NCBI GenBank assembly: GCA_002697255.1
Contig: NZUH01000027.1
Coordinates: 8,283-56,487, forward strand
Length of the DNA: 48,205 bases
Origin: Flavobacteriaceae bacterium
Lineage (GTDB): Bacteria; Bacteroidota; Bacteroidia; Flavobacteriales; Flavobacteriaceae
Direction: 5' to 3'
In this document: positions 1-10,498 of the stretch, piece by piece
Layout of the letters: every line of letters starts with the position of its first letter
How positions within the stretch are numbered: the stretch's first letter is position 1
Notes under the pieces: model-generated
Databases searched by the model: none
The model's input: the letters and a program-made list of their open reading frames with translations, nothing else
What the model was told of the DNA's origin: nothing
Translations under genes and position numbers: made by a program

Positions 1-768
1 GAGATTAATAAGAATATTGAAGTTGATATTGCTGTACTTGGTGATGCGAAACACACTCTTTCTAAAATAAAACCATTCATCACTAAAAAATCTCACAAAA
101 ATTGGCTTGATAAATTTAAAAAGCTTTACGAAATTGAATATGATAAAGTGATTTATGACGAATTAAATCCATCTAAAAAAGGCTTGACTATGGGTGAAGT
201 GATCAAAGAAATTAACCTTCAAACAAATGGTGATGCAGCAATAGTCTCTGATGTAGGTCAGCATCAGATGGTTACATGCAGATATGCAAATTTTAATAAA
301 TCAAAAAGTAATATTACTTCTGGTGGATTAGGAACAATGGGGTTTGCTTTACCCGCAGCAATTGGCGCTAAAATGGCTTCTCCAGACAGAGAAGTTATTG
401 CTGTTATCGGAGATGGTGGTTACCAAATGACTATTCAAGAACTTGGTACTGTTTTTCAGACAAAAGCTGCTGTAAAAATTGTTGTATTAAATAATGATTT
501 TTTAGGAATGGTAAGACAATGGCAACAAATGTTTTTTGATAAAAGATACGCATCAACGGAAATGGTAAATCCAGATTTTGTAAAAATAGCTGAAGGATAT
601 TATCTCAAGGCAAAAAGAGTTTCGGAACGTAAATATTTAGCACAGGCAGTTGAAGAAATGATTAAATCTGAGGAGCCTTATTTTTTAGAAGTTGTAGTTG
701 AAAAAGAAGGCAATGTATTTCCAATGATACCTACGGGGTGTTCAGTTTCAGAAATCAGATTAAGTTAA
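1..768 (+). CDS. ilvB: Acetolactate synthase large subunit, C-terminal part (5' truncated by window edge)
   Basis: Frame 1 is open from base 1 (EINKNIEVDIAVLGDAKHTL...) into the listed ORF; TPP-binding motif GDGGYQMTIQELGT...LNNDFLGMVRQWQ. Confidence 0.93.
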   Translation, partial: EINKNIEVDIAVLGDAKHTLSKIKPFITKKSHKNWLDKFKKLYEIEYDKVIYDELNPSKKGLTMGEVIKEINLQTNGDAAIVSDVGQHQMVTCRYANFNKSKSNITSGGLGTMGFALPAAIGAKMASPDREVIAVIGDGGYQMTIQELGTVFQTKAAVKIVVLNNDFLGMVRQWQQMFFDKRYASTEMVNPDFVKIAEGYYLKAKRVSERKYLAQAVEEMIKSEEPYFLEVVVEKEGNVFPMIPTGCSVSEIRLS

Positions 769-775
769 AAATATA

Positions 776-1315
776 ATGAAAAAAGAAAATAAATACACAG
801 TTTCAATATACACTGAAAATAGCGTTGGATTATTGAACAGAATTTCTGCAATTTTTCAAAGAAGACATATTAACATCGAAAGTTTTAATTCGTCTATGAC
901 AGAAATTGAAAGTGTTCAGAGGTGGACAATTTTGGTTATTACCGATGAAACTCAGATTAAGAAAATTGTTGGTCAGATTAATAGACAGGTTGAAGTAATA
1001 AAATCATATTATCACACTGATGAGGAAACGATTTATCAAGAATCTTGTCTTTTTAAAATAAAATCATCTTTACTTTTTGATGACAGACAAATTCAAAATA
1101 TCATCAAGGAAAGTAATGCAGTAATCGTTACTGTAAACCCTGAGTTTTTTGTAATAGAAAAGTCTGGAAGGACTTATGAGTTAGACGAGCTTTATAATCA
1201 ACTAAGTGAATATGGAATTTTGCAATTCGTAAGATCTGCTCGAATAGCAGTTACTAAGTCTCCGCTGATGATTTCTGAAATATTAACCAATTTTAAAAAA
1301 AATAAAAATGAATAA
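776..1315 (+). CDS. ilvN: Acetolactate synthase small (regulatory) subunit with ACT domain
   Basis: N-terminal ACT-like [34 protein letters not shown]; sits between ilvB and ilvC. Confidence 0.93.
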   Translation: MKKENKYTVSIYTENSVGLLNRISAIFQRRHINIESFNSSMTEIESVQRWTILVITDETQIKKIVGQINRQVEVIKSYYHTDEETIYQESCLFKIKSSLLFDDRQIQNIIKESNAVIVTVNPEFFVIEKSGRTYELDELYNQLSEYGILQFVRSARIAVTKSPLMISEILTNFKKNKNE

Positions 1316-2777
1316 TTATTTTAATTCATTGACTGAATCAGAGAAAACCGATCAGTTATCTATGTGCCGATTTATGAATTTAGATGAGTTTAGTGATAAA
1401 AACTCTATTCTCTTGAATAAAAAAATTGTAATAATTGGTTGTGGAGCTCAAGGTTTAAATCAAGGATTAAATATGAGGGATTCAGACTTAGATATTTCAT
1501 ATGCATTACGAGAGTCATCTATTGCATCCAAAAGGCAGTCTTATATTAATGCTAGCTCTAACGGATTTAATGTTGGTACATTTGAAGATTTAATTCCTTC
1601 TGCAGACGTAGTCATTAATCTAACACCAGATAAGAACCACACTCATGTAGTAAAAGCAGTTATGCCGTTGATGAAACAAAATTCAGTTTTGTCATATTCT
1701 CATGGGTTTAATATTGTTGAGGAGGGAGTAAAGATAAGAGAAGATATAACCGTTATTATGGTGGCTCCAAAATGTCCTGGAACAGAGGTCAGAGAAGAAT
1801 TTAAAAGAGGATTTGGAGTCCCGACATTAATTGCAGTCCACAGTGCAAATGATACTCACGGGATCGGATTAGAATTAGCAAAGGCTTACGCTTTTTCTTT
1901 GGGTTCACACAGAGCAGGTGTTTTAGAATCTTCTTTTGTAGCTGAGGTTAAAAGTGATTTAATGGGTGAACAAACTATTTTATGTGGTGTTCTTCAAACG
2001 GCTTCAATTTTATTATTTGATAAGATGGTTTTAGCCGGTATTGATAAAAATTATACCTCAAAGATTCTTCAAAATGGTTGGGAAGTGATAACCGAATCCC
2101 TAAAACATGGAGGAATAACAAAAATGATGGATCAATTATCTGATCCATCAAAAATTAAAGCTTGTGAACTTTCTGATAAACTAAAATCAATTATGATGCC
2201 TTTGTTTGAAAAACATATGGACGATATAATTTCTGGTGAGTTCTCTACTGGAATGATGAAGGATTGGAATAATGATGATATCAAGCTATTAAATTGGAGA
2301 GAAGAAACCGGAAACACCAATTTTGAAAAAACATCTTCATCTTCTCATGAAATTTCTACATCAGAATATTTTGAAAATGGAATTGTTATGATAGCTTTCA
2401 TAAAGTCAGGTGTTGAATTAGCATTTGAAACTATGGTTTCAGCAGGGATAAAAGACGAATCTGCCTATTACGAATCTTTGCATGAACTTCCTCTTATTGC
2501 TAATCTAGTTGCCAGAAAAAAACTTTACGAGATGAATAGTATAATTTCTGATACTGCAGAGTATGGATGTTATTTATTTGCCAACAAAGCAAAACCATTA
2601 TTATATGATTTTATCGAATATTTGGATTGTTCATTATTAGCAAAGGGAAGTAATAATTCTCATCAAATTGACCATGACTTGCTTAAAAAAATTAACTTTG
2701 AGATAAATAATCATCCAGTGGAAAAGATTGGCTTAGAATTAAGAAAATCTATGACTGCGATGAAAAATTTATTTTAG
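1308..2777 (+). CDS. ilvC: Ketol-acid reductoisomerase (class II, long form)
   Basis: [53 protein letters not shown]; 489 aa. Confidence 0.95.
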   Translation: MNNYFNSLTESEKTDQLSMCRFMNLDEFSDKNSILLNKKIVIIGCGAQGLNQGLNMRDSDLDISYALRESSIASKRQSYINASSNGFNVGTFEDLIPSADVVINLTPDKNHTHVVKAVMPLMKQNSVLSYSHGFNIVEEGVKIREDITVIMVAPKCPGTEVREEFKRGFGVPTLIAVHSANDTHGIGLELAKAYAFSLGSHRAGVLESSFVAEVKSDLMGEQTILCGVLQTASILLFDKMVLAGIDKNYTSKILQNGWEVITESLKHGGITKMMDQLSDPSKIKACELSDKLKSIMMPLFEKHMDDIISGEFSTGMMKDWNNDDIKLLNWREETGNTNFEKTSSSSHEISTSEYFENGIVMIAFIKSGVELAFETMVSAGIKDESAYYESLHELPLIANLVARKKLYEMNSIISDTAEYGCYLFANKAKPLLYDFIEYLDCSLLAKGSNNSHQIDHDLLKKINFEINNHPVEKIGLELRKSMTAMKNLF

Positions 2778-3784
2778 TGAATAAACTTATTGGGTTAGAA
2801 AAAATACAAAATGCAAGCCAAAATCTTTCGGGTGTTGTAATTAATTCAGCTTTTGAAAAAGCAGAGAGTTATTCAGCAATATATCATTCTAATATTTTTT
2901 TTAAAAGAGAAGATTTACAGAAAGTAAGGTCATTTAAAATAAGAGGTGCTTACAATAAAATAATAAGTTTACGAGCAGATGAGGTTAAGAATGGAATTGT
3001 CTGTGCTAGTGCAGGTAACCACGCCCAAGGATTTGCAGTAAGTTGTGAGATGTTAGGATATAAAGGAAAGGTTTTTATGCCAGTCACGACTCCAAATCAA
3101 AAGATTAATCAGGTAAAAAAGTTTGGAAAGAAAAATATAGAGGTTGTATTAATTGGGGAGAATTTTTCACAAGCTTATCATGAAGCAAAAAAAGATTGTA
3201 AAATTAATAACAAGACCTTTATTCATCCTTTTGATGATTTAAAGGTAATCGAAGGCCAAGCAACTGTTTTCTTGGAAATATTAAATCATCATGATAAAAT
3301 GATTGATTATCTTTTTGTGCCAATCGGTGGAGGCGGATTGATTTCTGGGGCAATTAATGTGTTTAAACAGCTTAGCCCTCAAACCAAAATAATTGGAATT
3401 GAACCTTTGGGTGCCCCCTCAATGTTAAAATCAATTCAACAAAATCAATTGGTAACTTTAGAAAAAATTAATGCTTTTGTTGACGGTGCTGCAGTGAAAA
3501 AAGTTGGCACTTATAGTTTTAATTTTTGCAAAAACTATTTAGATGAAGTTATATTAGTTGATGAAGGTGAAATTTGTAAATCTATTTTAGACTTAAAAAA
3601 AATCGAGGGAATTACCGCTGAACCAGCAGGAGCAATGTCGACAGCTGCTTTGAGGCAATTCAAAAATGAGATTTTCAATAAGAATGTCGTTTGTTTAATT
3701 TGTGGTGGAAATAATGACGAGTTAAGAATGCCTGAAATCAGAATGCGAGCCAAAGAGTGGATGACTAATAATCCAGATCTTTAA
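2777..3784 (+). CDS. ilvA: Threonine dehydratase, catalytic domain only
   Basis: PLP fold: FFKREDLQKVRSFKIRGAYNKI, ASAGNHAQGFA, IGGGGLISG; GTG start overlapping the ilvC stop; ends at ~335 aa without an ACT-like C-terminal domain. Confidence 0.9.
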   Translation: MNKLIGLEKIQNASQNLSGVVINSAFEKAESYSAIYHSNIFFKREDLQKVRSFKIRGAYNKIISLRADEVKNGIVCASAGNHAQGFAVSCEMLGYKGKVFMPVTTPNQKINQVKKFGKKNIEVVLIGENFSQAYHEAKKDCKINNKTFIHPFDDLKVIEGQATVFLEILNHHDKMIDYLFVPIGGGGLISGAINVFKQLSPQTKIIGIEPLGAPSMLKSIQQNQLVTLEKINAFVDGAAVKKVGTYSFNFCKNYLDEVILVDEGEICKSILDLKKIEGITAEPAGAMSTAALRQFKNEIFNKNVVCLICGGNNDELRMPEIRMRAKEWMTNNPDL

Positions 3785-4745
3785 ATTCATTAATCTGATT
3801 AGTATAATAAAAGTATTTCTTAAGTACCAAAAGAGAGATAATATCTTCTCTTTTTTTATGCTTAAATTGAGAAACATATTCATTTGCATTTTTAATAATT
3901 TCTAGACATTTTTCAGTATCCTTCAAATAATATTTTAATTTCTCTTCTAAGTCTGAATAATCTTTTTTTATTTCAATATAATGAAATCCTGCAATCAGTT
4001 TTTTTTCCATGAACCAGGATTCAATTTCTGGTTTGGGCATCACGGCAATTGAGTTTGAAGACATCACCCATTTTAAATTTGTTGCCACATCGACCCCTTC
4101 AACACACATAATGAATTTATATTTTAAATGATCCTCAATTGAAATTTTAGGTTTTAACCATTCATTATAAATTTCATTATTATTTATCTTTCCAAGATCA
4201 CATAGTTTGTGATCGAAGTATTTTTCAAAAAATTTTATTCTTTTTTTATGTTTTTTAGTTATTGCGGATCTGCCAATTAATAAATTATTTTTTTCTTTAA
4301 AATTATTTTTATCATTGGTATATGTAAAATGTCTAATCTTATTTAATTTAAATAAAATGGAATTATTATTTTGATCTAAAATCGGTCTGCTTTTAACAAT
4401 TGATGGTGTATTGGGAACGTGAACTATATCACCAAAAAGCATATTTAATTTAAATTGGTTTTTAAAAAACCTAGAATACTCATGCGTGTCAAAAAAATAG
4501 GTCCTGTGAAAGTTTTTAATTTTAAATGATTTTAATTTCGGGGTTTCATCAGGTAAATACACTTTTTTATCAAGTTTATTATAATAATTTACTCTTGATT
4601 TTATATAATCAAAATCAGATTTTGCGATCTTTTTTAATTTATGATTTAGCCTTAATCTGAAATAAAAGTCTGGTATTAATAAACTTAAATAGTTAATCAA
4701 ATAGTATTTCTGTTTATTGTTTCTGTGCATTATACTATTCATCAT
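3765..4745 (-). CDS. CAP10 / glycosyltransferase family 90-like (LPS glycosyltransferase)
   Basis: LLIGRSAITKKHKKRIKFFEKYFDHKLCD, EGVDVATNLKWVMSSNSIAVMPKPEIESWFMEKKLIAGFHYIEIKKDYSDLEEKL are typical of this family. Confidence 0.8.
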   Translation of the reverse strand: MMNSIMHRNNKQKYYLINYLSLLIPDFYFRLRLNHKLKKIAKSDFDYIKSRVNYYNKLDKKVYLPDETPKLKSFKIKNFHRTYFFDTHEYSRFFKNQFKLNMLFGDIVHVPNTPSIVKSRPILDQNNNSILFKLNKIRHFTYTNDKNNFKEKNNLLIGRSAITKKHKKRIKFFEKYFDHKLCDLGKINNNEIYNEWLKPKISIEDHLKYKFIMCVEGVDVATNLKWVMSSNSIAVMPKPEIESWFMEKKLIAGFHYIEIKKDYSDLEEKLKYYLKDTEKCLEIIKNANEYVSQFKHKKREDIISLLVLKKYFYYTNQINEFKDLDY

Positions 4746-4824
4746 CTAAATAAAATTTGTATATATAAACTTAATAATTTATTTTTTCGGAATAGAAATT
4801 GATAGTATATAATTTTTTATAAAT

Positions 4825-6417
4825 ATGAAATATAACTTTAGTCCAATTCCGGAACCTTTCAAAATCAAGCAGAGCATAAAACAAGATAACTTTTTGGTTA
4901 ACGGTAAGCTACATAAATGGGACGGAGAATTTTCACCTGTATATTCAACAATTTCCTCAGAAGAAAATTACAAACCAACGTTGCTTGGTGAAATTCCTAG
5001 TCTTGGAAAAGATCAAGCTATTCAAGCTCTTGACTCGGCATGCCAAGCATTTGATAATGGTAAGGGACTTTGGCCAACAATGAAAGTTGTCGATAGAATA
5101 AAGGCTTTGGAAAATTTTGTCGAGGAAATGAAAGGTAAGCGAGATACTGTTGTTAATTTATTAATGTGGGAAATTGGAAAAAATCACAATGATTCTAAAA
5201 AAGAATTTGACAGAACTGTAGATTATATTTATGATACAATTGAGGCATACAAGAAAATTGATAGAGATTCTGCGAAATTTCAAAAAAATAGTGGAATAAA
5301 TGCACACATAAGAAGAGGTCCTTTGGGTGTAGTTCTTTGCTTAGGACCTTATAATTATCCGCTTAATGAAACTTTTTGCTTATTAATTCCTGCCCTTATC
5401 ATGGGTAACACGGTTATATTCAAGCCTGCAAAACATGGAGTTTTGTTAATTTCTCCTTTGATGGAGGCTTTTCAAAAACATTTTCCTCCAGGTGTTGTAA
5501 ATATCTTATTCGGAAGAGGTAGAGTTTTAGCTACCCCTATCATGGAATCTGGAAAAATAAATGTCTTAGCTCTTATCGGTCATAGTTCATCGGCAAATGC
5601 TCTTCAGGAATCTCATCCCAAAAAAAATAGATTGAGATTAGTACTAGGTTTAGAAGCAAAAAATCCTGCCATCATTATGCCGGATGCAGACTTAGATTTA
5701 ACTATTAAAGAGTGTATTAATGGTTCATTATCATTTAATGGACAAAGATGTACTGCTCTTAAAATAATTTATGTACATGAAGATATTAAGGAAAGTTTTA
5801 TCTCAAGATTTTCTCAAGAGGTAGATAAGTTAAAATATGGTAATCCTTGGGATCAGAATGTTAATCTCACTCCGTTGCCTGAACCTAATAAACCAGACTA
5901 TATTAAAAAATTAATTATTGATGCTCAATCAAAAGGCGCAAAAATTATCAATAATAACGGTGGTATTAGCTGTGAGAATTATGTATTTCCAGCTGTTTTG
6001 TATCCCGTTACAAAAGATATGGATGTTTATAAAGATGAACAATTTGGACCTGTAGTACCGATTATTTCTTTTAGCAATATTAATAAACCTTTAGAGGATA
6101 TGGCCGAATCAAATTACGGACAACAGGTTAGTGTATTTGGCAAAAACACTTCAACGTTAGGACCATTAATTGACACATTGGTAAATCTAGTTTGTAGAGT
6201 AAACATAAATAGTTCGTGTCAAAGAGGACCAGACATTTATCCATTTACGGGTAGAAAAGATTCAGCTTTTAGTACTTTAAGTGTACATGATGCTTTGAGG
6301 TCATTCTCTATAAGAACTTTTGTCGCATCAAAAGATAATGATGTTAATAATAAAATAATTAAGGATTTATTAGGGTCAAATGACTCAAACTTTGTTTCAA
6401 CTGATTATATTCTTTAG
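4825..6417 (+). CDS. gapN: NADP-dependent glyceraldehyde-3-phosphate dehydrogenase (non-phosphorylating, ALDH superfamily)
   Basis: ALDH signature [18 protein letters not shown], catalytic Cys motif [36 protein letters not shown]. Confidence 0.87.
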   Translation: MKYNFSPIPEPFKIKQSIKQDNFLVNGKLHKWDGEFSPVYSTISSEENYKPTLLGEIPSLGKDQAIQALDSACQAFDNGKGLWPTMKVVDRIKALENFVEEMKGKRDTVVNLLMWEIGKNHNDSKKEFDRTVDYIYDTIEAYKKIDRDSAKFQKNSGINAHIRRGPLGVVLCLGPYNYPLNETFCLLIPALIMGNTVIFKPAKHGVLLISPLMEAFQKHFPPGVVNILFGRGRVLATPIMESGKINVLALIGHSSSANALQESHPKKNRLRLVLGLEAKNPAIIMPDADLDLTIKECINGSLSFNGQRCTALKIIYVHEDIKESFISRFSQEVDKLKYGNPWDQNVNLTPLPEPNKPDYIKKLIIDAQSKGAKIINNNGGISCENYVFPAVLYPVTKDMDVYKDEQFGPVVPIISFSNINKPLEDMAESNYGQQVSVFGKNTSTLGPLIDTLVNLVCRVNINSSCQRGPDIYPFTGRKDSAFSTLSVHDALRSFSIRTFVASKDNDVNNKIIKDLLGSNDSNFVSTDYIL

Positions 6418-6474
6418 TTAAACTTTCTTTTTTTAATTAAAAATATTATTTACATTAGTCCCAGATATATTTAT

Positions 6475-6534
6475 ATGAAATTATATAACAATTATTTAGG
6501 CTTTTATCTTTTCTTTTATTTCAAAAGGAATTAG
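6475..6534 (+). CDS. Putative aromatic leader peptide MKLYNNYLGFYLFFYFKRN
   Basis: Short ORF (19 codons, TAG stop) with 4 Phe and 4 Tyr codons, between gapN and a terminator directly abutting pheA. Confidence 0.6.
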   Translation: MKLYNNYLGFYLFFYFKRN

Positions 6535-6568
6535 GGGCTATTTAATAGATATATATTAATTAAACATG

Positions 6569-6597
6569 GTCTCGAATTTTTCGAGACTTTTTTTTTT
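6569..6597 (+). terminator. Intrinsic terminator / attenuator directly before pheA
   Basis: gtctcgaa-ttt-ttcgagac perfect 8-bp stem followed by T10; the next base is the A of pheA ATG. Confidence 0.85.
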
Positions 6598-7425
6598 ATG
6601 AAAAAGAAAATTGGAATACAAGGTATCAAAGGTTCATTTCATCACATTGCTGCCGCTGAATACTTTGGAGAAGATATTGTTTTAAATGAATTTCTTTCTT
6701 TTGAAGATATGATTTTGTGTCTTTCTGAAGATAAAATTGACTATGCCTTAATGGCTATTGAAAATTCTACTGCTGGATCAATAATTCCAAATTATGCCTT
6801 AATTGACGAATATAATATGAATATTGTTGGGGAGCATTATTTAGAAATATCTCATAATTTTATGGCTTTGAAAGGGCAGATTTTAAATGATATTAACGAG
6901 GTACATTCTCACCCAATGGCACTTTTACAATGTAGAGAATTCTTAAAAGAAAACCCTTCAATTAAACTAATCGAAGAAAAAGATACGGCTAGTGTTGCAA
7001 AAAAAATTAGCGAGAAAAAAATTTTAGGAGTAGCAGCGATTGCTAGTAAATTAGCTGCTGAGACTTATGATTTAGATTTAATTTCTGCTAATATTCAAAC
7101 CATAAAGAAAAATCAAACCCGCTTTGTTGTTTTAAATAAAAAAAGTGTAAAAGATAAGTTAAAAACTAATAAGGCATCCTTAAAATTCGAGCTCGATCAT
7201 AAAAGAGGAAGTTTAGCAGTTATTCTAAATGTTTTAAGTGACTGTAAATTAAATCTTACTAAAATCCAATCTATGCCAAAAGTTGAAACGCCTTGGCGTT
7301 ATTCTTTTTTTGTAGACGTTACTTTTGAAAAGTTTGCTAATTATACCAAAGCTAAATCTATAATTAAAATTATGGCTAAAGAATTTAAAGTTTTAGGAGA
7401 ATTTAAAAATTCAAAAAATGATTAA
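6598..7425 (+). CDS. pheA: Prephenate dehydratase
   Basis: GIQGIKGSFHHIAAAEYFG, IENSTAGSI, TRFVVL, C-terminal ACT region RGSLAVILNVLSDCKLNLTKIQSMP. Confidence 0.93.
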   Translation: MKKKIGIQGIKGSFHHIAAAEYFGEDIVLNEFLSFEDMILCLSEDKIDYALMAIENSTAGSIIPNYALIDEYNMNIVGEHYLEISHNFMALKGQILNDINEVHSHPMALLQCREFLKENPSIKLIEEKDTASVAKKISEKKILGVAAIASKLAAETYDLDLISANIQTIKKNQTRFVVLNKKSVKDKLKTNKASLKFELDHKRGSLAVILNVLSDCKLNLTKIQSMPKVETPWRYSFFVDVTFEKFANYTKAKSIIKIMAKEFKVLGEFKNSKND

Positions 7426-8560
7426 ACCTTCAAATAGATTAAATCGTATTTCAGAGTACTATTTTTCAAAAAAATTGAGAGAGGTTAGAGAATTAATTGA
7501 TCAGGGAAAGGATGTTATAAACCTTGGAATAGGTAGTCCAGACTTAAAGCCTCCAAAGTTATCAATCAAAAATTTAATTTATGCATTGGATGAAAAAAAT
7601 GCACATAAATATCAGAGCTATAACGGGATTAAATCATTTAGGGAAGAAATTTCAGGCTTTTATAAATCATATTTTGATGTAAACCTAAATCCTGAAAATG
7701 AAATACTTCCTCTTATGGGTAGCAAGGAGGGTATTTTTCATGTCTCAATGTCTTTTTTGGATAAAAATGATAAAGTTCTTGTTCCTAACCCTGGTTATCC
7801 AACTTATTCTGCAATTGCAAATTTACTGGGTAATGATATCATTTATTACAACCTAAGAGAGAAAAATAATTGGCTGCCTAATATTGATGAGTTAAGTAAA
7901 TTAGATTTATCAAATGTAAAAATAATGTGGATAAATTACCCCCATATGCCAACTGGAGCAAATGCTTCGATTTCATTTTTTGAGGAGCTTATTAGTTTTG
8001 CTAAAACAAATAATATATTATTAATTAATGACAACCCTTACAGTTTTATTCTAAATGATGACCCAATAAGTTTATTAAATATTAAGGGTGCCAAAGAAAC
8101 TTGTATTGAATTAAACTCTCTTAGTAAAAGTTTTAATATGGCCGGTTGGAGAATTGGTTTTGCAATTTCTAACAAAAGTTTTATATCAAATCTACTAAAG
8201 GTTAAAAGCAATATGGATTCAGGAATGTTTTACCCTCTTCAGGTTGGTGCTATTTCTGCTTTAAACCAATCTAATGATTGGCTTTTATCACTAAATAATA
8301 TTTATACTTTACGAAGGAAGCTTGTCTGGAAGTTAGCTGATAAGCTAGGTTGTTCATATTCTAAAAATTCGTCTGGATTATTTGTTTGGGCTAAAATAAA
8401 TCAGAACATAAATTCTATTGACTTTATAAATAATTTGTTAGAAAAACATCAAATATTTGTAACTCCAGGCAGTATTTTTGGATCAAATGGCGAAGGTTAT
8501 ATTAGACTTTCACTTTGTAGTAATGAGCAAGAAATAATAAAGGCAATTGAAAGACTATGA
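7418..8560 (+). CDS. PLP-dependent aminotransferase class I (aromatic/aspartate type)
   Basis: INLGIGSPDLKPP, NYPHMPTGANAS, SLSKSFNMAGWRIGFA. Confidence 0.9.
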   Translation: MIKPSNRLNRISEYYFSKKLREVRELIDQGKDVINLGIGSPDLKPPKLSIKNLIYALDEKNAHKYQSYNGIKSFREEISGFYKSYFDVNLNPENEILPLMGSKEGIFHVSMSFLDKNDKVLVPNPGYPTYSAIANLLGNDIIYYNLREKNNWLPNIDELSKLDLSNVKIMWINYPHMPTGANASISFFEELISFAKTNNILLINDNPYSFILNDDPISLLNIKGAKETCIELNSLSKSFNMAGWRIGFAISNKSFISNLLKVKSNMDSGMFYPLQVGAISALNQSNDWLLSLNNIYTLRRKLVWKLADKLGCSYSKNSSGLFVWAKINQNINSIDFINNLLEKHQIFVTPGSIFGSNGEGYIRLSLCSNEQEIIKAIERL

Positions 8561-9420
8561 GTAAAAATATTTACATAATTGGTGTAGGATTAATTGGTGG
8601 TAGTTTTGCTATAGAGTTAAAAAAGCTTTTTCCAGATTCAAATTTAATCGGAATTGATAATTCTAAACAAAATTTAATAAGCGCCAAAAGATTAAAAATT
8701 ATTGACACCACAGCATCTGTCGATAATATTATCAACCCTTTCATTATACTGTTAGCCATTCCCGTAAAATCTATAATTGAGATTCTTCCAAATGTTTTAA
8801 ATAAAGTAAATACTAATACTATAGTTTTGGATTTTGGCTCTACAAAAAATTCGATTTGTAAATCGGTAATAAAACACAAAAATAGATCAAATTTTATTGC
8901 TGCTCACCCGATCGCTGGTACAGAATTTTCAGGTCCTTCTGCGGCTCATCATGGACTTTTTCAGAACAAGAATATTATTATTTGTGATCGTGAAAAAACA
9001 AATGATGAGGTTATTGATAAGGCAATTAAAATCTTTTCAAAAATGAAAATGAAAGTTACCTATATGAATTCCATTTCTCATGACAAGCACATAGCTTATG
9101 TTTCTCATCTTTCACACCTCAGCTCATTTATGCTAGGCAAAACTGTCATGGATGAAGAAGAAAATGAAAAAAATATTTTTGATATGGCGGGAAGTGGTTT
9201 TGAATCTACTGTAAGATTGGCTAAAAGTTCACCTAAAATGTGGGCTGATATTTTTGATGATAATAAGGTTAATGTTTTAAAATCACTTTCTGATTATATA
9301 TATAATCTTGAGCTTATTAAAAATTTAATTGAGAAATCTGAATTTAAAGAGTTAGAGTTACAGCTAAAAAAAACTAATTATATTAAAACGATATTAAAAG
9401 GAATAAATTATGAAGAATAG
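8557..9420 (+). CDS. tyrA: Prephenate dehydrogenase
   Basis: IIGVGLIGGSFAIELKK, HPIAGTEFSGPSAAHHGLF, SHLSHLSSFML. Confidence 0.92.
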   Translation: MSKNIYIIGVGLIGGSFAIELKKLFPDSNLIGIDNSKQNLISAKRLKIIDTTASVDNIINPFIILLAIPVKSIIEILPNVLNKVNTNTIVLDFGSTKNSICKSVIKHKNRSNFIAAHPIAGTEFSGPSAAHHGLFQNKNIIICDREKTNDEVIDKAIKIFSKMKMKVTYMNSISHDKHIAYVSHLSHLSSFMLGKTVMDEEENEKNIFDMAGSGFESTVRLAKSSPKMWADIFDDNKVNVLKSLSDYIYNLELIKNLIEKSEFKELELQLKKTNYIKTILKGINYEE

Positions 9421-10495
9421 CAAAAGCTTAAGAAAATGGTTAGATGACATGAATCTTTCACATCCTCTTTTAATAGCCGGACCATGTAGTGCAGAAACGG
9501 AAAATCAGGTGCTAGATATCGCAAACCAGCTTAAAAATTCTGATGCTACAATATATAGAGCAGGTATATGGAAACCTAGAACTAGGCCTGGAAATTTTGA
9601 AGGAGTTGGTGCATTGGCATTAGAATGGCTAAAAAAAGTAAAAAAAGATACAGGAATTTTAACCACTACTGAAGTTGCTAATGCAAATCATGTTGACCTA
9701 GCTATAAAAAATGATATTGATATTTTATGGATTGGTGCTAGAACTACGGTGAGTCCTTTTATCGTTCAAGAGATAGCTGAGGCACTTAAGGGAACTAAAA
9801 AAATAGTTTTGGTAAAAAATCCTGTTAATCCTGATTTGTCTTTGTGGATGGGTGCTCTTGAAAGATTTTATTCTTCAGATATTAAAAATATTGGAGCTAT
9901 ACATAGAGGCTTTTCAACATATGAAAAAACTAAATACAGAAATAATCCAGAATGGCAAATTGCTATAGATTTACAAAGAAGACTTCCTGACTTACCGTTA
10001 ATATTAGACCCTTCGCATATTGCGGGTAGAAGAGATTTAATTTTTGATTTATGTCAAACAGCTCTTGATTTAAACTATGACGGTTTAATGATCGAAACAC
10101 ATAACGATCCTGATAATGCGTGGAGTGATGCAAAGCAGCAGATTACACCGGATGATTTAAAAATTTTAACTAAGAATTTAATTTTAAGAGGTATTACAAC
10201 TGACAATGAAGACTATATTGATAGCCTTAAGAATTTAAGGACACAAATTAATTTATATGATAATCAATTAATTAATATCTTAGGAAATAGAATGACTGTA
10301 GCTCAAAAAATCGGATTGTTAAAAAAGAAAAATAATGTTGCGGTTTTACAATCTAAGAGATGGAATGAAATATTGGGAAAAATGATTCTTGAAGGTGATG
10401 AAAAGAATTTGAGTGAGGAATTTATTTTAAAGGTTTTTAAGGCTATCCATCAAGAATCTATTAATCATCAAGAAACAATATTAAAAAATAATTAA
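9410..10495 (+). CDS. Bifunctional DAHP synthase / chorismate mutase (AroQ type)
   Basis: DAHPS: AGPCSAETENQVLDIA, YRAGIWKPRTRPGNFEG, DPSHIAGRRDLI, GLMIETHNDPDNAWSDAKQQI; CM: LKNLRTQINLYDNQLINILGNRMTVAQKIG. Confidence 0.94.
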   Translation: MKNSKSLRKWLDDMNLSHPLLIAGPCSAETENQVLDIANQLKNSDATIYRAGIWKPRTRPGNFEGVGALALEWLKKVKKDTGILTTTEVANANHVDLAIKNDIDILWIGARTTVSPFIVQEIAEALKGTKKIVLVKNPVNPDLSLWMGALERFYSSDIKNIGAIHRGFSTYEKTKYRNNPEWQIAIDLQRRLPDLPLILDPSHIAGRRDLIFDLCQTALDLNYDGLMIETHNDPDNAWSDAKQQITPDDLKILTKNLILRGITTDNEDYIDSLKNLRTQINLYDNQLINILGNRMTVAQKIGLLKKKNNVAVLQSKRWNEILGKMILEGDEKNLSEEFILKVFKAIHQESINHQETILKNN

Positions 10496-10498
10496 TAA

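Noticed and set aside
8571-8879. Antisense 102-aa ORF in tyrA
   Set aside because: Opposite the conserved Rossmann region of tyrA; no motif.
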